A stretch of DNA of 64,000 nt, taken from assembly GCF_000208745.1 (NCBI RefSeq), contig NC_030851.1, positions 11,183,616 to 11,247,615 on the forward strand, in the 5' to 3' direction. Origin of the DNA: Theobroma cacao (Eukaryota; Streptophyta; Magnoliopsida; Malvales; Malvaceae). Position 1 is the first letter of the stretch; every line of letters starts with the position of its first letter. Shown here piece after piece: positions 1 through 12,360 of the stretch. The notes below the pieces were generated by a model. The model made no database searches. It saw nothing but the letters and a program-made list of their open reading frames with translations, and was not told the DNA's origin. A program made the position numbers and the translations under genes.

Positions 1-88
1 TTTGTTTGGGTTAATTTTGTAAATGTTTGAAAATTTTATGGATAGATGACTCATAGAATCAAAATTGCTTACTTGATTTTGATTGCAG

Positions 89-2688
89 GAACAATGAGTG
101 TCCGGCTTGCCGTACACATTGTGCAAGTCGACGTTCTCTCAGAGATGATCCAAACTATGATGCATTAATTGCAGCTTTATATCCAGATATTGATAAGTAT
201 GAAGAGGAGGTATACGTTCTTTCCTTTCTCTACTTTTTGCTTGCTCAGTAGGTATTTTTTTTATTCATGCTGCTATCACTTTCTTACATCATGATCTTGC
301 TAATCAAATACTGGTACTGTGCATTTGGTCTTAGGAATTGGCTTTTCATGAAGAAGAAAGGACTCGCAATAAGCAGGTCAGATATATTGTACTTTTGTTA
401 CTACATGCATTTATTTTTCACTACTGTGCTTGTGTTCATGGTTATGGTCAATCATCCTATGTTCTAGATCTACATAAGAGTCCTGGAAGATAGTGGTGGT
501 GATTTCTGTTCATACAGTTGGCTTGAAACATGCTTAACATGAATTTCCTGATGTTACTTGCATTATGTGCATTCATTTATGCAATTGTATAATTATTAAA
601 GCAGATACAAGTGTTATTGTTGCAATTTGTCTTTTTGACTTTGATCTGGGATATCATACCAAAAATGGAAGAACTCAATTCCTTGTCCTAGATAGTGACC
701 TGGATAGACTGTTAAATGATGATTGCTTGGTACCCTTTTTTCCCTCTTCACAGCTTCGTTCTGAGAATTATCATTGGACTATTATAAGCTCAAGACCTTG
801 ACACATATTCTCTGTTCTTCCAAATGGTTGTCCCAATGTTTTGTCGTCCAGATTCAAGCATCAATTGCCCAAATATTTCAGAGACAATCAGAAGCACTCG
901 TTAAACGACGTAGTCTTGGTAAAGAGAGCACAGGTGGCTTTATGACTAGGTCACAACGCAATCATCGGAGTACTCATCCACGTAGGAGACGGAACTCTCG
1001 AGGGGCTGAGCATCAAGGATCTGAAGACAATGAGGATGAAAATGATGACAATGGAGGCAGAGATTCATCTTCCACTGATGAGCGCTGCACAGAAGTGAGG
1101 CAGAGAAGGCGCAAAAGACGGGCTGGAATTCGGCCATCCCAGCCTTCTTCATCAGTGGTAAACTCAGATGGTGGCTGTGTTGAAAATGATACAGAGGTGT
1201 CTAGAGACAGCAGAGGAATTTCTCCTGGGCTTGTCTGGAACACAGACAAGCTTGCTTGGGGGGCAGGTGGTGCTCGGAGTCACACTCGACATGGAAATTC
1301 TGGCGGTGGCAGTGGCAAGAGTTCTCGTGCTCGCTTAAGCAGACTGGTAGAGTACCTGCGGAGCTTGGAGGAAAGCAATGATGAGGTATGATAGGACATT
1401 GTTGGACTCTTTATTAGTTTATGATTTCTGATTAGGTCAATCACTGGTATTAAGCTGCCACTATTGCTATGGGATTGTTCTCTCTGTGCTCTCTGCCCTC
1501 CCACCCCCTTTTCTTTTTCATTTTTCCCTTTTCTCCTTCCCCATTCTGTATGCAGTTCCACATTTTGTATAACTAAAGCATATTCTTTGCCTGCAGTTGG
1601 ATGTTCATCTCAAGCTTATATCTGTGGATGAACACAGTACATCCAGTTTGCAGCAACCCTACCTTTGTTGTCGGCCCAGTCTGTCAGTTAAGCAGCTATG
1701 CGAAGTGAGATTTCTTTCCCACCAGCTTAATATGTAGACTGTCTCAATCTTTGTGTAGCTGAAGGTAGATGCTAGGAAAATGACCTTTTTTAATGAGCCT
1801 TGACATTCTCCAAATGCTGACTTGCATTGGTTGAATGGGTATAATGAATTATATAGAAAGATAGTGGCATGTAAATTGGGCAAAATCTGATTTCACATGA
1901 CCCAATCCAACCCAGTCACCTTACATAGTGTTTGAGTTGCTTTCGGCTTCCATTTAATTTCTGATGTGAGAGCAACTGATTTCAATTGACGCAAATCCAA
2001 CCCAGTCACCTTAATACATAGGGTTTGAATTGCTGTGCCCATATAGGTAAGGTTTGGATCCACTTAAGATTCTGACGTGAATTTAACTCATTCAATTTTT
2101 AACTTATTTGTATGCTGGATGCATTTTTGATGTTATACTGCTCTTCCAACCCTTTTTTCCCTTATTTCTAAGGATCTATCATTTATGTTTTTCCTTAGTA
2201 GGCTTCAACTTCTATGATGCCTGTCTAAAAATTATAGTGATTATGTTGCACAGTACATTGCTCTCCAGACACCATTGCGAGCTGAAGAAGTAGAAATACT
2301 AATGGTAAAGGGACAATACAACACTGATGACAACCACTCCATCCCAACTCCTTTGACCTCAGAGGATGCGCTACAAATTTTGGAAGGTCAAGAAACTTTG
2401 GCAGGGCTCAAAGTCAAGAGCAGTTCTGGAAGAAATCATTTGGTTAGTACATTTGTTGGTATTTGATATTATCTCTGTCTTGTAGCATTCTTCAAGCTTT
2501 ATATGAGAATAGCTCCTAATCATATCCATATGTAGTATTCTTAAATTAAGGGGTCACAATCATTTCTGTCTATATTATTATTTGTGAAGAATGTTAACTG
2601 TTTTTGAATAAAATCAAGTCTGAATATCATTATTTTGTTTCCTCTGGTGTTTCAGATTCTAGCATATCGGCAGAAGCAAACTAGCTAG
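89..2688 (+). CDS. RING1: RING1-type Polycomb E3 ubiquitin ligase, 3' part (six exons)
   Basis: Exons by GT-AG junctions: 89-209, 335-376, 852-1385, 1597-1704, 2254-2442, 2656-2688. They join in one frame (1 split-codon base plus 341 codons and a stop). The first visible exon holds the end of the RING finger (CPACR, the last metal-binding Cys pair) followed by [20 protein letters not shown], a hallmark of RING1A/RING1B-like proteins. A basic and acidic low-complexity linker fills exon 3. The last three exons form the RAWUL ubiquitin-like C-terminal domain ([11 protein letters not shown]...[11 protein letters not shown]). Known for the family: these proteins are the catalytic RING subunit of PRC1-like complexes, monoubiquitinate histone H2A in the nucleus and repress developmental genes. 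The N-terminus, including most of the RING, lies before the window, so start and promoter are unseen. Whether this is the RING1A or RING1B orthologue cannot be decided here. Confidence 0.93.
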
Positions 2689-3517
2689 CAAATTTGTGCC
2701 AACGTTGGCTTGATAATTCATAGATGAGTTGTATGTAAATATACAGAGCGAGAGGTGTCTGGTCGTTTGATGGAAGCATTGTTTGAGTTGCTGCCTTCTT
2801 GGGTGAAGTAGAATTTAGGATAATGGAGTTGAGATTTCCGAGGATGGTAGAAGTAACAGTTTTATTATTATGTATAGGAAAATTTAGTTTAAATTGTTTG
2901 ATGATAAAACAAAAAGGGAACAGTAACTGTCTTCAGATTGCTAACACGGGCTATATACATGTTTCCATACAATTTGCTTAACCTGCTTTGATTGTGAGAT
3001 ATATCTCTTTCAACAATTATTTTCAATATGAGTAAACAAGTTGCGGTGCAATTTGTTTGAAGAATATGCAACATGCAATTTGTCTGTAGAACATTCCTTC
3101 CAAGTAGAACACGTTACATTTCTGGAGTCTAATGGAATAAATGATACAAAGAATTGATTGTTTTGACCTTTTTGCTTTTAATACGGAAATTTTACACGGG
3201 TTCAAAAAGTGTAACCTGCAAAAGTTTAATAATGGTGGTTTCACAGGGGTTCAAAAGTTCTTGAACGCACACACACGCAGCCTTGTCCATCAACCAAACA
3301 ATCCTCATCTCATAAGCGTGGCGGGACTGGAAGTTGCAGCAGCCGTCATCATCATTTTCCTCCTTTCTTTTCTTTGGAGAACACGTAGATTTGGTAATTT
3401 CGGTTTTGTTGTTTCCTTGGAAGACCTGGCCAATGTTATCATCCATACATACACACATTAAAATAATCAATTCAGGATACTCGCCAGCCAAACAAGAATG
3501 CTGCAATACTACTAGTC
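2689..3517. other. Convergent 3' UTR/intergenic stretch between RING1 and TPX2
   Basis: 829 bp between two facing stop codons, so it should hold both 3' UTRs. An AATAAA-like signal (aataaatgat, about 3136) is plausible for the RING1 transcript. Short ORFs here lack similarity to any family I know, and their codon use looks random. I see no RNA gene. Confidence 0.6.
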
Positions 3518-6500
3518 TTACTTTTGTGGGCAGAAAGGATGGTCAAACTTGGGAAGGGGCCTAGCATGGGGAACCATCGTCCTTCTCAATTGCTTCAATG
3601 CCTTCTCTTCCTCGATCTGCCGATATATAGAATAATGTTGTTATAATTCTCAAGACAGACACTATATAATGTAGGACAGAAGATTATGTGTGCGCATGCA
3701 TACCATCCTAGCAGCCTCACTCTCCTCTCTGTATCTCTTGTACATCATTTCTTTCTCTTTAATCTGTAAAAAAGGAATCCTTAATGAGAATGATTATCAT
3801 GTGGCAATACAAGAGAGGCTTATTTTATTGATCCAATTAAGCTGGGAATTACTTTTTGATCGAATTCTGCTCTATCCACCGCTCTATGATCAACATGGAG
3901 ATTGAATTCCTGCACTTGTGTCAGAGGCTTGCGAACTTTCTCTGGAACAGGAATTGGGTCCCTGCAAGAAATTGAAAGGATTAATTTACAAGGTTTCTTT
4001 TAACTTTATAAATACAAATCACAAATTGTGGATCACTCTTACTCTTTCACAATTGGCTGGGCCTTGAAGATTAATTTTTGGGCTTCTTCTTTCTCCTTTT
4101 TCTGTCTTTCTTCCATCTCCCTTTGCATCTCCTCCTCATGCCTCACCAGACTCTCCAGTTGGAAGGGTTCTGGTTTTGTACAATGCTTAGGTTCTGGTTT
4201 TGGAGGAATCTGCACAATTATCACCATTAACTCAATTCTCTATAATTATGTGTAACTAAAGCATTGAAATGAGACATGAAAGAAACCAACATACCACAGG
4301 GTAGTCAGTCGTGTAAGGATATGGGTTAGCCTTGGGAACCCTGGCTCTTTCCTCTTCATATCGCTTCTCTATAATTTCCATTACAAACTTCCTTTCTTTC
4401 TCAGCTCCTCTTTCCTGAAGTACGTCCATTTGGGACTTGTTAAAGCACAACTCTCCATTTTTTCTAGTATTATACCATCCTGAAGAGAATGAAAAAAACA
4501 AGAATACCTCTGTTTGGAGATGGAATGGATTGAGAATGGTGTTTCTTGGAATTGGATCGTGGCTAGGTTCTGACTTCAGAGAAAGCTGTAAAGGATAACA
4601 AAAAAATGTAATGAGTACTAGTAGAGAGGTATCTATCATACATGCTATATGTTTGCATTTTATGTGCTAGGACCAGTAGAATAAATAACTGGTGCGTTTG
4701 TACAACTACCTTTTCAAATAAATCAGTAACTGCTGGTGGTGGTATCCTCTCGTTTGTCGCAAAATGGAATTCTTGAGGTATAGTCACTTGTTTCTTTGCA
4801 TTACAGAAGATACCCAATTCTCCTTTGCTTTCAAATATCTACACAAGCAAAAATTAGTATTACTGAAGGTTTTGGTTGCTAGATACCGAGCAGAATTGAT
4901 GTGATCGAGAGAGTACCTTTTTATTCAATGGCCTTGCCTTAAATTTAGGTGCTTTTTCAAGTTCATCCTGTTCAAGTTCAATAGAACTTTTGACCTTTGG
5001 AGGCCGCGCCCTTAACGATGTTTGAAGTACAGGTGTTTTAGGTTCTGTGAGATGAGGTTTCCACTGATTATTCTGTTACAGAAAGTAGTGAACCAAAAAG
5101 GAATGAGGAAAAAAGCGAGAGAAAGGTAAGTGTTCAGGGTCTCCAAAAGAAAGTGAATCAAATGTAAGATATAGTTCTCCAAACCTGACGATAAACCTCT
5201 GTTGAAGCTACTGAAGAAGTCTCCGCATCCTGATAGGCTCTTTCCATTGTCTTAAAATGAAATTCCTGAAACAAATAAACTTTTTTAGTCTGATTAGCAA
5301 AGACTGTCTTCAAGTTTTCATCTCATGCTGCCACCTATTTACCTGAAATTCTGGAGGCTTTGGAGTACTTCTTGGTAATGCAGGTAGTGTTGGAGCTTCA
5401 AAAATCTGCACGAGAGAAGGAAATGGAAAACAAATTAGTTTACAACTTATTATAAATATCTTTAACTGTAAAGAACAAAGAAAGATCAGTTCGATTCAGA
5501 AAAACCAAATAAAAGCTGGAAATCATAGATGGGATAAGCATTAGGCACCTTTCTGTTCAATGGTCTTGCTTTGAACTTTGGAACTTTAGCCATCATTTCT
5601 TCTTCAAGCTCCGCGGTACTCTTCACTCTTACCGAGCGCACTCTTTGCGCTGTTTCGAATTCAGGTTCTTTGGGCCTTGTCAATTTGATAGGTTTCATCT
5701 GAGCAGAAATAGCATCATCCTGATTAATCATAGGGAATTTTGTGAAAGAAGAAAAAGGAACTGAAAAGAATTAAACAACCAAATCCATGTTGGAGCCAGG
5801 TATCTTATTTACATGTGACAGAGAGCTTTGAGGAAGCGACAAATCTCTGGTACTTGATTGAAATTTTTTCATCATTTCTGCCATTGAAACAAAAGGTGCT
5901 GCTGGTTCTCGAACATAAACCTTCAAGGGAAATAAACCGATTGTTTAACACCAACTCACAATTGTTAGTGAAAAAATGCAATGAAGCAACTTAGCACAGA
6001 GAAACACACCTTTCTTTCCAATTTGTTAGAAGTTTTAGCAGTAGAAGAGCACAAGTTGGAACTGCCACTGGTAATACCAAGTTTTGACTTATGGGGAAAA
6101 TTGTGGGGTTTTACATTTAGGATCTGAGATATAGAAGGGTAGCAACAAAGTGACAAAACTTCAGATAAAAATTACAAAACAACTGTAGTTAACATGCAAA
6201 AGGACGAGAGCATATAAGATACCTGTCTAGATCTCCCTCCGTCTAGTTTCTGACGTTTAACGGCTTGGTTTTCTTGAGCCAAATTGGGAGTTCCAGTACT
6301 GCCCTGTAACTGGTTTTTTGGCTTCAAGGCAGATGGATTCCGTACCATGCTAGCGATCTTTTTAGCTGTCTGGTGCTTCTTCTGGTCACTCACCAGTTTT
6401 TTCTGAATATTCATCAATGGTTTAGGGGTGTAAGCTTCAACTTCTACTTGCACAGAAGATTTGCTCTTCTCTTTATCACCAGTTACAGTAGAAGGCACTT

Positions 6501-7888
6501 TTTTGGCCAGGGCACTGAAAAATCAACAGAAAAGAACGAAAAATACAATTATGAGAATCCGAGAATAAATGGAACTTCATCAGTATTGACAATATGCAAA
6601 ATCCAAAGATACCTTCCATTCTCTTGACCACATACAGTCCCTAATTTTTCCTTGTCTTTATTATCATTAGCAATCTGCGGCACAGTTATGCCCATGAGAA
6701 AACAGAAGAATAATCTGTAAGATAATGAATAAAAAAAAAATTCGCTAATTACCTGAGTGACAATTTGACTGATTTCAACCCTTGCCTCTGAGGGTTTAAC
6801 GTCATCTTCCTTCACTTTATCAGGCACGGGCTCGAATTGAGCTTTTTCTTCTGAGGTACTGTTGGGAGCTTTTTCTTCTGATGATTCCGAAGCCTGCAGC
6901 AATAGTACATTCACCATGACCAAATTGAGTGAGAGAAATTGCTTTATAAGCTATTGAATTTAGTAAGGATAAAGTAATTCCACCTTCTGCATTTGATCCG
7001 CTTCACTAAAATTGCAGAGACTTTCCACTTGAAAGGATCTATTACCAGCCTTGATTCTAGCCATAAAAGCTGCATTATGGAAATAAACCAAAAGGAAATG
7101 AAATCTCCAGTTTTCTCCTTGATAGAAAATGCAACAGTTTTGCTTGGTTGCAGATAATATATGGAAACTGAATTAAACTCCATGATTAAATTTGAACTTC
7201 AAATCCTTGAAGATTAACCTAATTAGGTTGTGCTTAATTCATTTAAGTAAATATTTTGAGAGAAGAAATGATGAATAGTTCAATTCATATCACTTTTCCT
7301 TTCTTTGGCTATCTTATCTAAGCAACCCAACACAAATCATTCCTCGATGAAACCATCATTCAACAGTGACCTATTCGACCATTTGAAAAGATGTGGGAGA
7401 ACGGGATTCAGTAATAGTGGAAATAACCATACTCGAATTATATGGTAAAATTTTTTTCCCTTTTCCCCTAATTACGAGGTCCTCAAGCCCTACAATTTTG
7501 GAACACGATTCAGTAATAGATAGTTAAAATCGGGAATCACAATTTACTAATCAATAATGAAATACACTAAAAAACCTAAAATTCCAAGAAAATCAAGAAC
7601 CGCCGACAAAAATGATTCAGTTACAGAGAAAAGAAATGATTCAAGGAATATATTCTTTGAAGAGTACTTAATTCTATTAATTTTGCAGTTAAGAAATAAA
7701 GAAAAAAGAAAGAAAGAGGAAGGCAAAAAGGGAAAGAACATACGAGAAGGGGCGTAGCTTAAGGCGGTTTCGAACCAGAGCTCTGCTTTGCCCGTATCTT
7801 CTTCCGACTCCCCTCTTAGGAAGTCGAAGAAACGCGGCGCCGAGAACTCGTATAACTCGTCGATCATCGTCCCACTTGATTCATCCAT
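3518..7888 (-). CDS. TPX2: TPX2, spindle assembly factor (18 exons, 726 aa)
   Basis: Exons, 5' to 3' on the minus strand: 7744-7888, 6984-7069, 6753-6893, 6613-6674, 6223-6514, 6010-6123, 5813-5920, 5549-5719, 5343-5405, 5185-5265, 4917-5072, 4710-4838, 4508-4585, 4295-4414, 4043-4209, 3853-3961, 3704-3763, 3518-3616. All use GT-AG and all phases close, giving 726 aa, close to the roughly 750 aa of Arabidopsis TPX2. Start: ATG at 7886-7888; the codon nine bases upstream is TTG. The N-terminus has the aromatic YEFSAPRFFDF box (residues 13-23, Aurora-binding type). SMAEMMKKFQ lies near residue 292, repeated FKARPLN-type motifs are central, and the C-terminal TPX2 domain with KVRKPLTQVQEF and VPHARPLPKFDHPF ends the protein. 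Known role: a microtubule-associated activator and targeting factor of Aurora kinase, nuclear in interphase and on the spindle in mitosis. The long charged linkers are expected for the family. Confidence 0.96.
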
Positions 7889-8114
7889 CGGATTCAAAAC
7901 AGAGAGATTTAATTTTTATTTTCTTCTTGGAGGGTTAGGGGGGTGGGGGATTGATGAGAGAGAAATCGAATCGGAATGTCTCTGGATTTTGGTTTCCGGT
8001 TTAAGATATCGGAAGATGTGATTTAGTGGTAAATGAAGGAAAGCAGAGGAAGATTGGCGTTAAACGTTGGAGTAGCGCAACGGTCGAATTTTTTTTGAAT
8101 TTTGGGGAAGGTGT

Positions 8115-8125
8115 TCTAACGGTCA
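8115..8125 (+). promoter_or_regulatory. MSA element 1 upstream of TPX2
   Basis: TCTAACGGTCA matches the published MSA consensus YCYAACGGYYA at every position. It lies about 227 bp upstream of the TPX2 start codon, in reverse orientation relative to the gene. MSA sites bind three-repeat MYB (MYB3R) factors and drive G2/M expression. The site is read directly; function is inferred. Confidence 0.7.
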
Positions 8126-8157
8126 GGTTAGTGACAATTTGGTGCATGAGGTGTCTT

Positions 8158-8168
8158 TCTAACGGCTA
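8158..8168 (+). promoter_or_regulatory. MSA element 2 upstream of TPX2
   Basis: TCTAACGGCTA is a second exact match to YCYAACGGYYA, 43 bp from the first and in the same orientation. A third AACGG core (8079-8083, GCAACGGTCGA) lies closer to the gene but matches only partly. Confidence 0.68.
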
Positions 8169-8773
8169 CTTTCCCACGCTCTCTGGACTTCCAAAGCGTG
8201 TCGTTTCAATGTTCTCCTTTCTTTTCTTTTCTTTTTTATTTTTTCCTCTTTCCTTGTTTGCATGTGCATTTAGTTCCTTAATGCATTTTTCTTCTCAGCT
8301 ATGCATTTAGTTCCTAACTATCTATGTTTTTTTGCACATTCAAGTAAAATGATTGACTTGCTTTATTCTGCACAAAAAAATCAAGTAAGCTTATAAACGT
8401 GATCAAATTCCAGTTGATTAATTCCTTAATAAAAATTAAAAGGAAATTATAACGAGCTTGAAAAATTCAATTGTAATTTGCTTACTCATTCGTGTGTATA
8501 GTGTGTTCATAATCCATACCTTTCATTATGGGTGATCTTTTCTTTTTAGCAAGATTTTTAACCTTGTCAAACTAATTTAGTTGTTTAGCTAGACATTTTG
8601 TTTTGTTCCTAATTACTCGTGTAAGTGAAAGTGAATCTTTTACATCAAAGATACAGTGGCCAACTGACAATATAAAAGAAAAGTACACATGGAATAAACT
8701 TTTGTTTTTTTTTTGACAAGAAGGAAAGGTTAAACTCTTAAATTCTAGCAAAAGTGACCATGAGATGCCACTC
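8169..8773. other. Intergenic, no gene seen
   Basis: AT-rich sequence with T-runs between the TPX2 promoter and the first Copia LTR. The small ORF on the plus strand ending near 8310 is a T-rich low-complexity reading. No RNA gene or further regulatory site was recognised. Confidence 0.5.
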
Positions 8774-9321
8774 TGTTAGAATACATAACTAAAAAATAAA
8801 AAAATGTTAAGAAGTGACACTTTCTTCAAGGTTTTATTTGCTCCTACTTATAATATGTAAAAGAGTTATTGACATATAAACTTCAAAGATATAATGAAGA
8901 ACAGTGATTGACTGTGTTTTGCACTGACAAAATTAATCCACAGAGCATCCACCGATGTATGACAAAATTATTTAATTTCTATAAGATTTCTTTACAACAA
9001 AATTATATAGAAGAAATCTGAAGAATATTGAGAAAGGAAGGAGAGATTGTTGTTTTCTCTATTTTGTGTCTTTTTTGTCCCAACAGAAAGTTTATTTATA
9101 GGCCTAAGTGATTGTTCCAACAGAAAGTCTATTTTTAAATCTAAGTTACTATTCCAACAGATAATTGTGTTTGTTTCAAATAGACACAATTGCCCATTTC
9201 CAATAGTCACAATTGTGTATTTTCCAACAAATTGAACAAACATAACTCTTGAACAATCATAATTGTTTAAAGAACTTTTTTCCTTTCATTTTTCCATTAT
9301 TATTGTTGAAAATGTTGAATA
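8774..9321 (-). repeat. Copia LTR copy 1 (3' LTR)
   Basis: 548-bp terminal repeat, aligning by eye with the copies at 11842 and 12361. It carries block landmarks such as 'gcatccacc' and 'tatttataggcc'. The edge next to the polypurine tract reads TTGAATA where copy 3 ends TCCAACA, so that terminus has drifted. Confidence 0.78.
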
Positions 9322-9883
9322 ATCCCCCACTATTTTCAAAATAATCCAAAATTTTGATAATCTTGGAAATTGATTGCATAAATGAATGTGTATTCTGATT
9401 GAACCTTCGTTTAGTGAAATATGTTAAAGCTAACCGAAATTGCATAGTAGACTATGCTTTGAACCAGCAATTCCATTTGGTTAACCAAACAGTTCTCACA
9501 AAATGATTTCAACATTAATGAATGTATAGTATCCAGTGACGCTTTTATGGCCATGTATCAGTATCCTCTTTACATGAGTGTGGTTAGAGCCAAGTTCTTG
9601 AGCTCGTAAAAACGACCACACTTCAGACTCACATAAATAGATCCTATCAAGAATGTCTTCGTAACTAAAGCATTTTAACAAATTTATGTTATGGGTTTAT
9701 AAGAGTATATAACTCATCCTTTTTTCACCATTACGGGTACCTTAGCACTTTACTTGAGATGAAATATTATATATCATATTATAGTGCTAGCAGCCACATA
9801 CATATATGGTGTACTTTGTCTCACTAAACTTAAGACTTGACGTTGTACCAAGTGCTGAGTCAAGTTTCCACCATGGGTGAATT

Positions 9884-10420
9884 TTAATTTTTGAGCTTAA
9901 GCTTCATCCCTTTTGAGGTCTTATTTATAAGATTTCTAGCAAGACTTTTCGTTAAAGGATCTACCAAGTTTTCACTAAACCTCATAAAAGTTATAGTGAT
10001 CACTCTATTTGAAATTAGTTGTCGAACATAACTATATCTCAATTCAATATGTCTAGACTTTCTATTGTACACTTGATTATACGTTCTTAATAGAGTTGCT
10101 TCACTATCACAACAGAAAGAAACTAAAAAATTGGTTTAGGCCATAAAGGTATACTGCAGAGTAAATTTCTTAGCCATTCGACTTCTTTGGTAATAGCAAC
10201 CAATGCAATGAATTTGACTACTATGGTGAAATCTGTTATACATGTTTGTTTTTTAGACCCCTAAGACATGGCACGCCTATCAAGATGAAAATCCATTTGC
10301 TAGTAAGAACATGATCTTCCAAACTTGTAATCCAATTAACATCTGAATATCCTTCTAGCATTGATGGATATCCATTATAACAAAGACCATTATTGAGTCT
10401 TCTTTAAGTACCTAAGTACT
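9884..10420 (-). pseudogene. Copia RNase H/tail remnant
   Basis: On the minus strand a reading ends in a Copia-style RNase H tail (NRKSRHIELRYSYVR...NLVDPLTKSLARNLI, from about 10072). Upstream toward 10420 the frame is broken by stops and shifts. It is part of the decayed element and has no independent function. Confidence 0.65.
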
Positions 10421-10434
10421 CTTTTTATTGCTTG

Positions 10435-10875
10435 TCAATGCAAGTTACTTGGATTACTTGTGTACTGACTTAATTTCTTAACAACAAATGCTATATCTGG
10501 CTTTGTACATGTCATTGCATACATTAGACATCCAATTACCTTTACATATTCTACTTGTGCTATTGGCTTGTCTTTGTTGGGTACCAGCCTTAGATTAGAA
10601 TCATAAGGTGTAGACATTGGTATACAATCTGACTTACCATACTTCATTACAATCTTTTGAAAGTAATGAGATTGAGACAATGTTATGCCATCATTGTCTC
10701 TCATTATTTTTATATTAAGAAAAATATCTATCACACCCATATATTTCATGTCAAACTTCTTTGACAAGAACCTTTTTGTGTCTTCCATTTGTTCCAAATT
10801 GGTACCAAATATTAGCATATCATTCACATATAAGCAAATTATGACACTTTTACCATTATGGAACTTATTATACAT
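10435..10875 (-). pseudogene. Copia reverse transcriptase fragment
   Basis: A 146-residue reading of the second half of a Copia RT. It contains CLYVNDMLIFG, where the family's YVDD catalytic box is expected, then IKIMRDNDGITLSQSHYFQK and GCLMYAMTCTKPDIAF. One catalytic aspartate is replaced by asparagine and the 5' half of the RT is absent. The frame is closed by stops on both sides. Confidence 0.82.
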
Positions 10876-10899
10876 ACATTTATTTGATTGATTATCTTG

Positions 10900-11400
10900 T
10901 AGCCATTAGCTAGCACAATCTCATCAAAAATTTTGATGCTATCATTTAGGCATTTGTTTTAATCTATACAAGGACTTTACAAGCTTACACACATTCCTTT
11001 CTTTCTCAATTGACAATATTTTACCTTAATGTACAATTGAAATTTCAAATAACGCATCAAGGCATATGTTCACATAAGAATCATTGTGCTTTTATTACAC
11101 AATAGGAATGCCATGTCAAAGATATAGAATATCTATTTTGCACTTTTATACCTTCGATGATAAAATATGAATGCACCATTTATCAAGATGTTATATTTAC
11201 ATATTAACACCATTATACCTTCATGTATAATATGAGTATTACATGCCCACACCTTGTGTCTTCCATCACATAGACCTTGATGGTATTTACATATTGGCAT
11301 CATTATAATTTAATGTATAATAGGAATGCCATATGCCCACATATCACATGGATCTTGATGGTTTGTCTTCTATCACATGGACTTTTTCCAACACAAGATG
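10900..11400. repeat. Degenerate repeated segment inside the Copia remnant
   Basis: AT-rich sequence in which a unit containing 'tgtataat(at/ag)gaatgcc', 'gcccaca' and 'gaccttgatgg' recurs two to three times between about 11100 and 11390. It may be the scar of local duplications after loss of the middle of pol. No coding. Confidence 0.4.
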
Positions 11401-11830
11401 CTTTTCTTTAGAACCTTTATCTTTCTGATCTTGTTTGTGACTTCATCTTGGTTGCAACAATCTTTTTTTATTCAACATGATTACCAAGATCCTCAAGAGG
11501 CATTTACTCTTTCTTATACTTTAGAAATTTTTTAATATTTCTCCATGAGGGGGGAAGTTTGTCAATTATAGAAAACATAACAATAACCTTATCTTTATCA
11601 AGATCGTATATAAATATAACAATATCTTTCTTTCCAACTAACATACGTTTTTCATGCATATCACATACAATATCAAGCATATCAAGTAAGGAAAGAAAAC
11701 TTATCTTGTAATTCGATGAGGAATCATTTTACTATTTTCTTTGTCAACATCAACTCGGTCCAATTTCATAAAAATCAAAAGCCAATTCCCTTAGTGTTCA
11801 CTTACAACAATTATTGTTGAAACGAAATAA
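11340..11830 (-). pseudogene. Copia gag remnant
   Basis: Minus-strand translation around 11460-11572 gives IIDKLPPSWRNIKKFLKYKK, then a stop, then MPLEDLGNHVE and another stop. This pattern (IDKLPPSW... followed by LEDL) is typical of plant Copia gag. Several in-frame stops show it is dead. Nothing recognisable of protease or integrase lies between this and the RT fragment. Confidence 0.6.
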
Positions 11831-11841
11831 AACCTTAAGAT

Positions 11842-12360
11842 TGTTAGAATACATGATTGAGAAGTAAGGAAATGTTAAAAAATGGCTTCAAGGCGTGTAT
11901 CTATGCCACTTCCTTTAAGGTTTTATTCGCCCTCACTTATAATGTACAAAATAGTTATTGATATATAAACCTCGAAAATACAATGAAGCCTAGTGATTGA
12001 TTGTGTTTTGCATTGATGAAATCAATCCATTGAGCATCCACTGGTGTATGACAAGATTACCTAAATTTATAAGATTTCTCTGCAACAAAATGATATAAAA
12101 CAAATATGGAGAATATTGAGAAAGCAATGAGAGATTGTTGCGTTTTTTATTTTGTGTCTTCTTTTGTCCCAGAAGAAAGTCTATTTATAAGCCTAAATGA
12201 CTATTTCAATAAATGCAACACAACTGTTTATTTCCAACAATTATAATTGTTTATTTTCCAACAAACATAATTGTTTGTTTTTCAACATAATTATGTGAAC
12301 AAACATAACTTTTGAACAATCATAAGTTTTCAAATAACTTTCTTCCTTTCATTTTTTCAT
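11842..12360 (-). repeat. Copia LTR copy 2 (inner, end-truncated)
   Basis: Same repeat as copies 1 and 3, starting TGTTAGAATACATG. It lacks the last 20-odd bases (the 'gttgaaaatgtccaaca' end) and runs straight into copy 3 at 'ttcat|tagagcac'. Confidence 0.75.

Noticed and set aside
1013..1249. Antisense ORFs over RING1 exon 3
   Set aside because: They are shadows of the coding strand in a low-complexity acidic/basic linker.
7547..7757. Short ORFs on both strands at the start of TPX2 intron 1
   Set aside because: The minus-strand reading is TPX2 exon 1 running through its splice donor; the plus-strand one is lysine-rich noise.
8774..8774. Target-site duplication for the Copia element
   Set aside because: Outer flanks CACTC and TACTA do not match, so no duplication is claimed.
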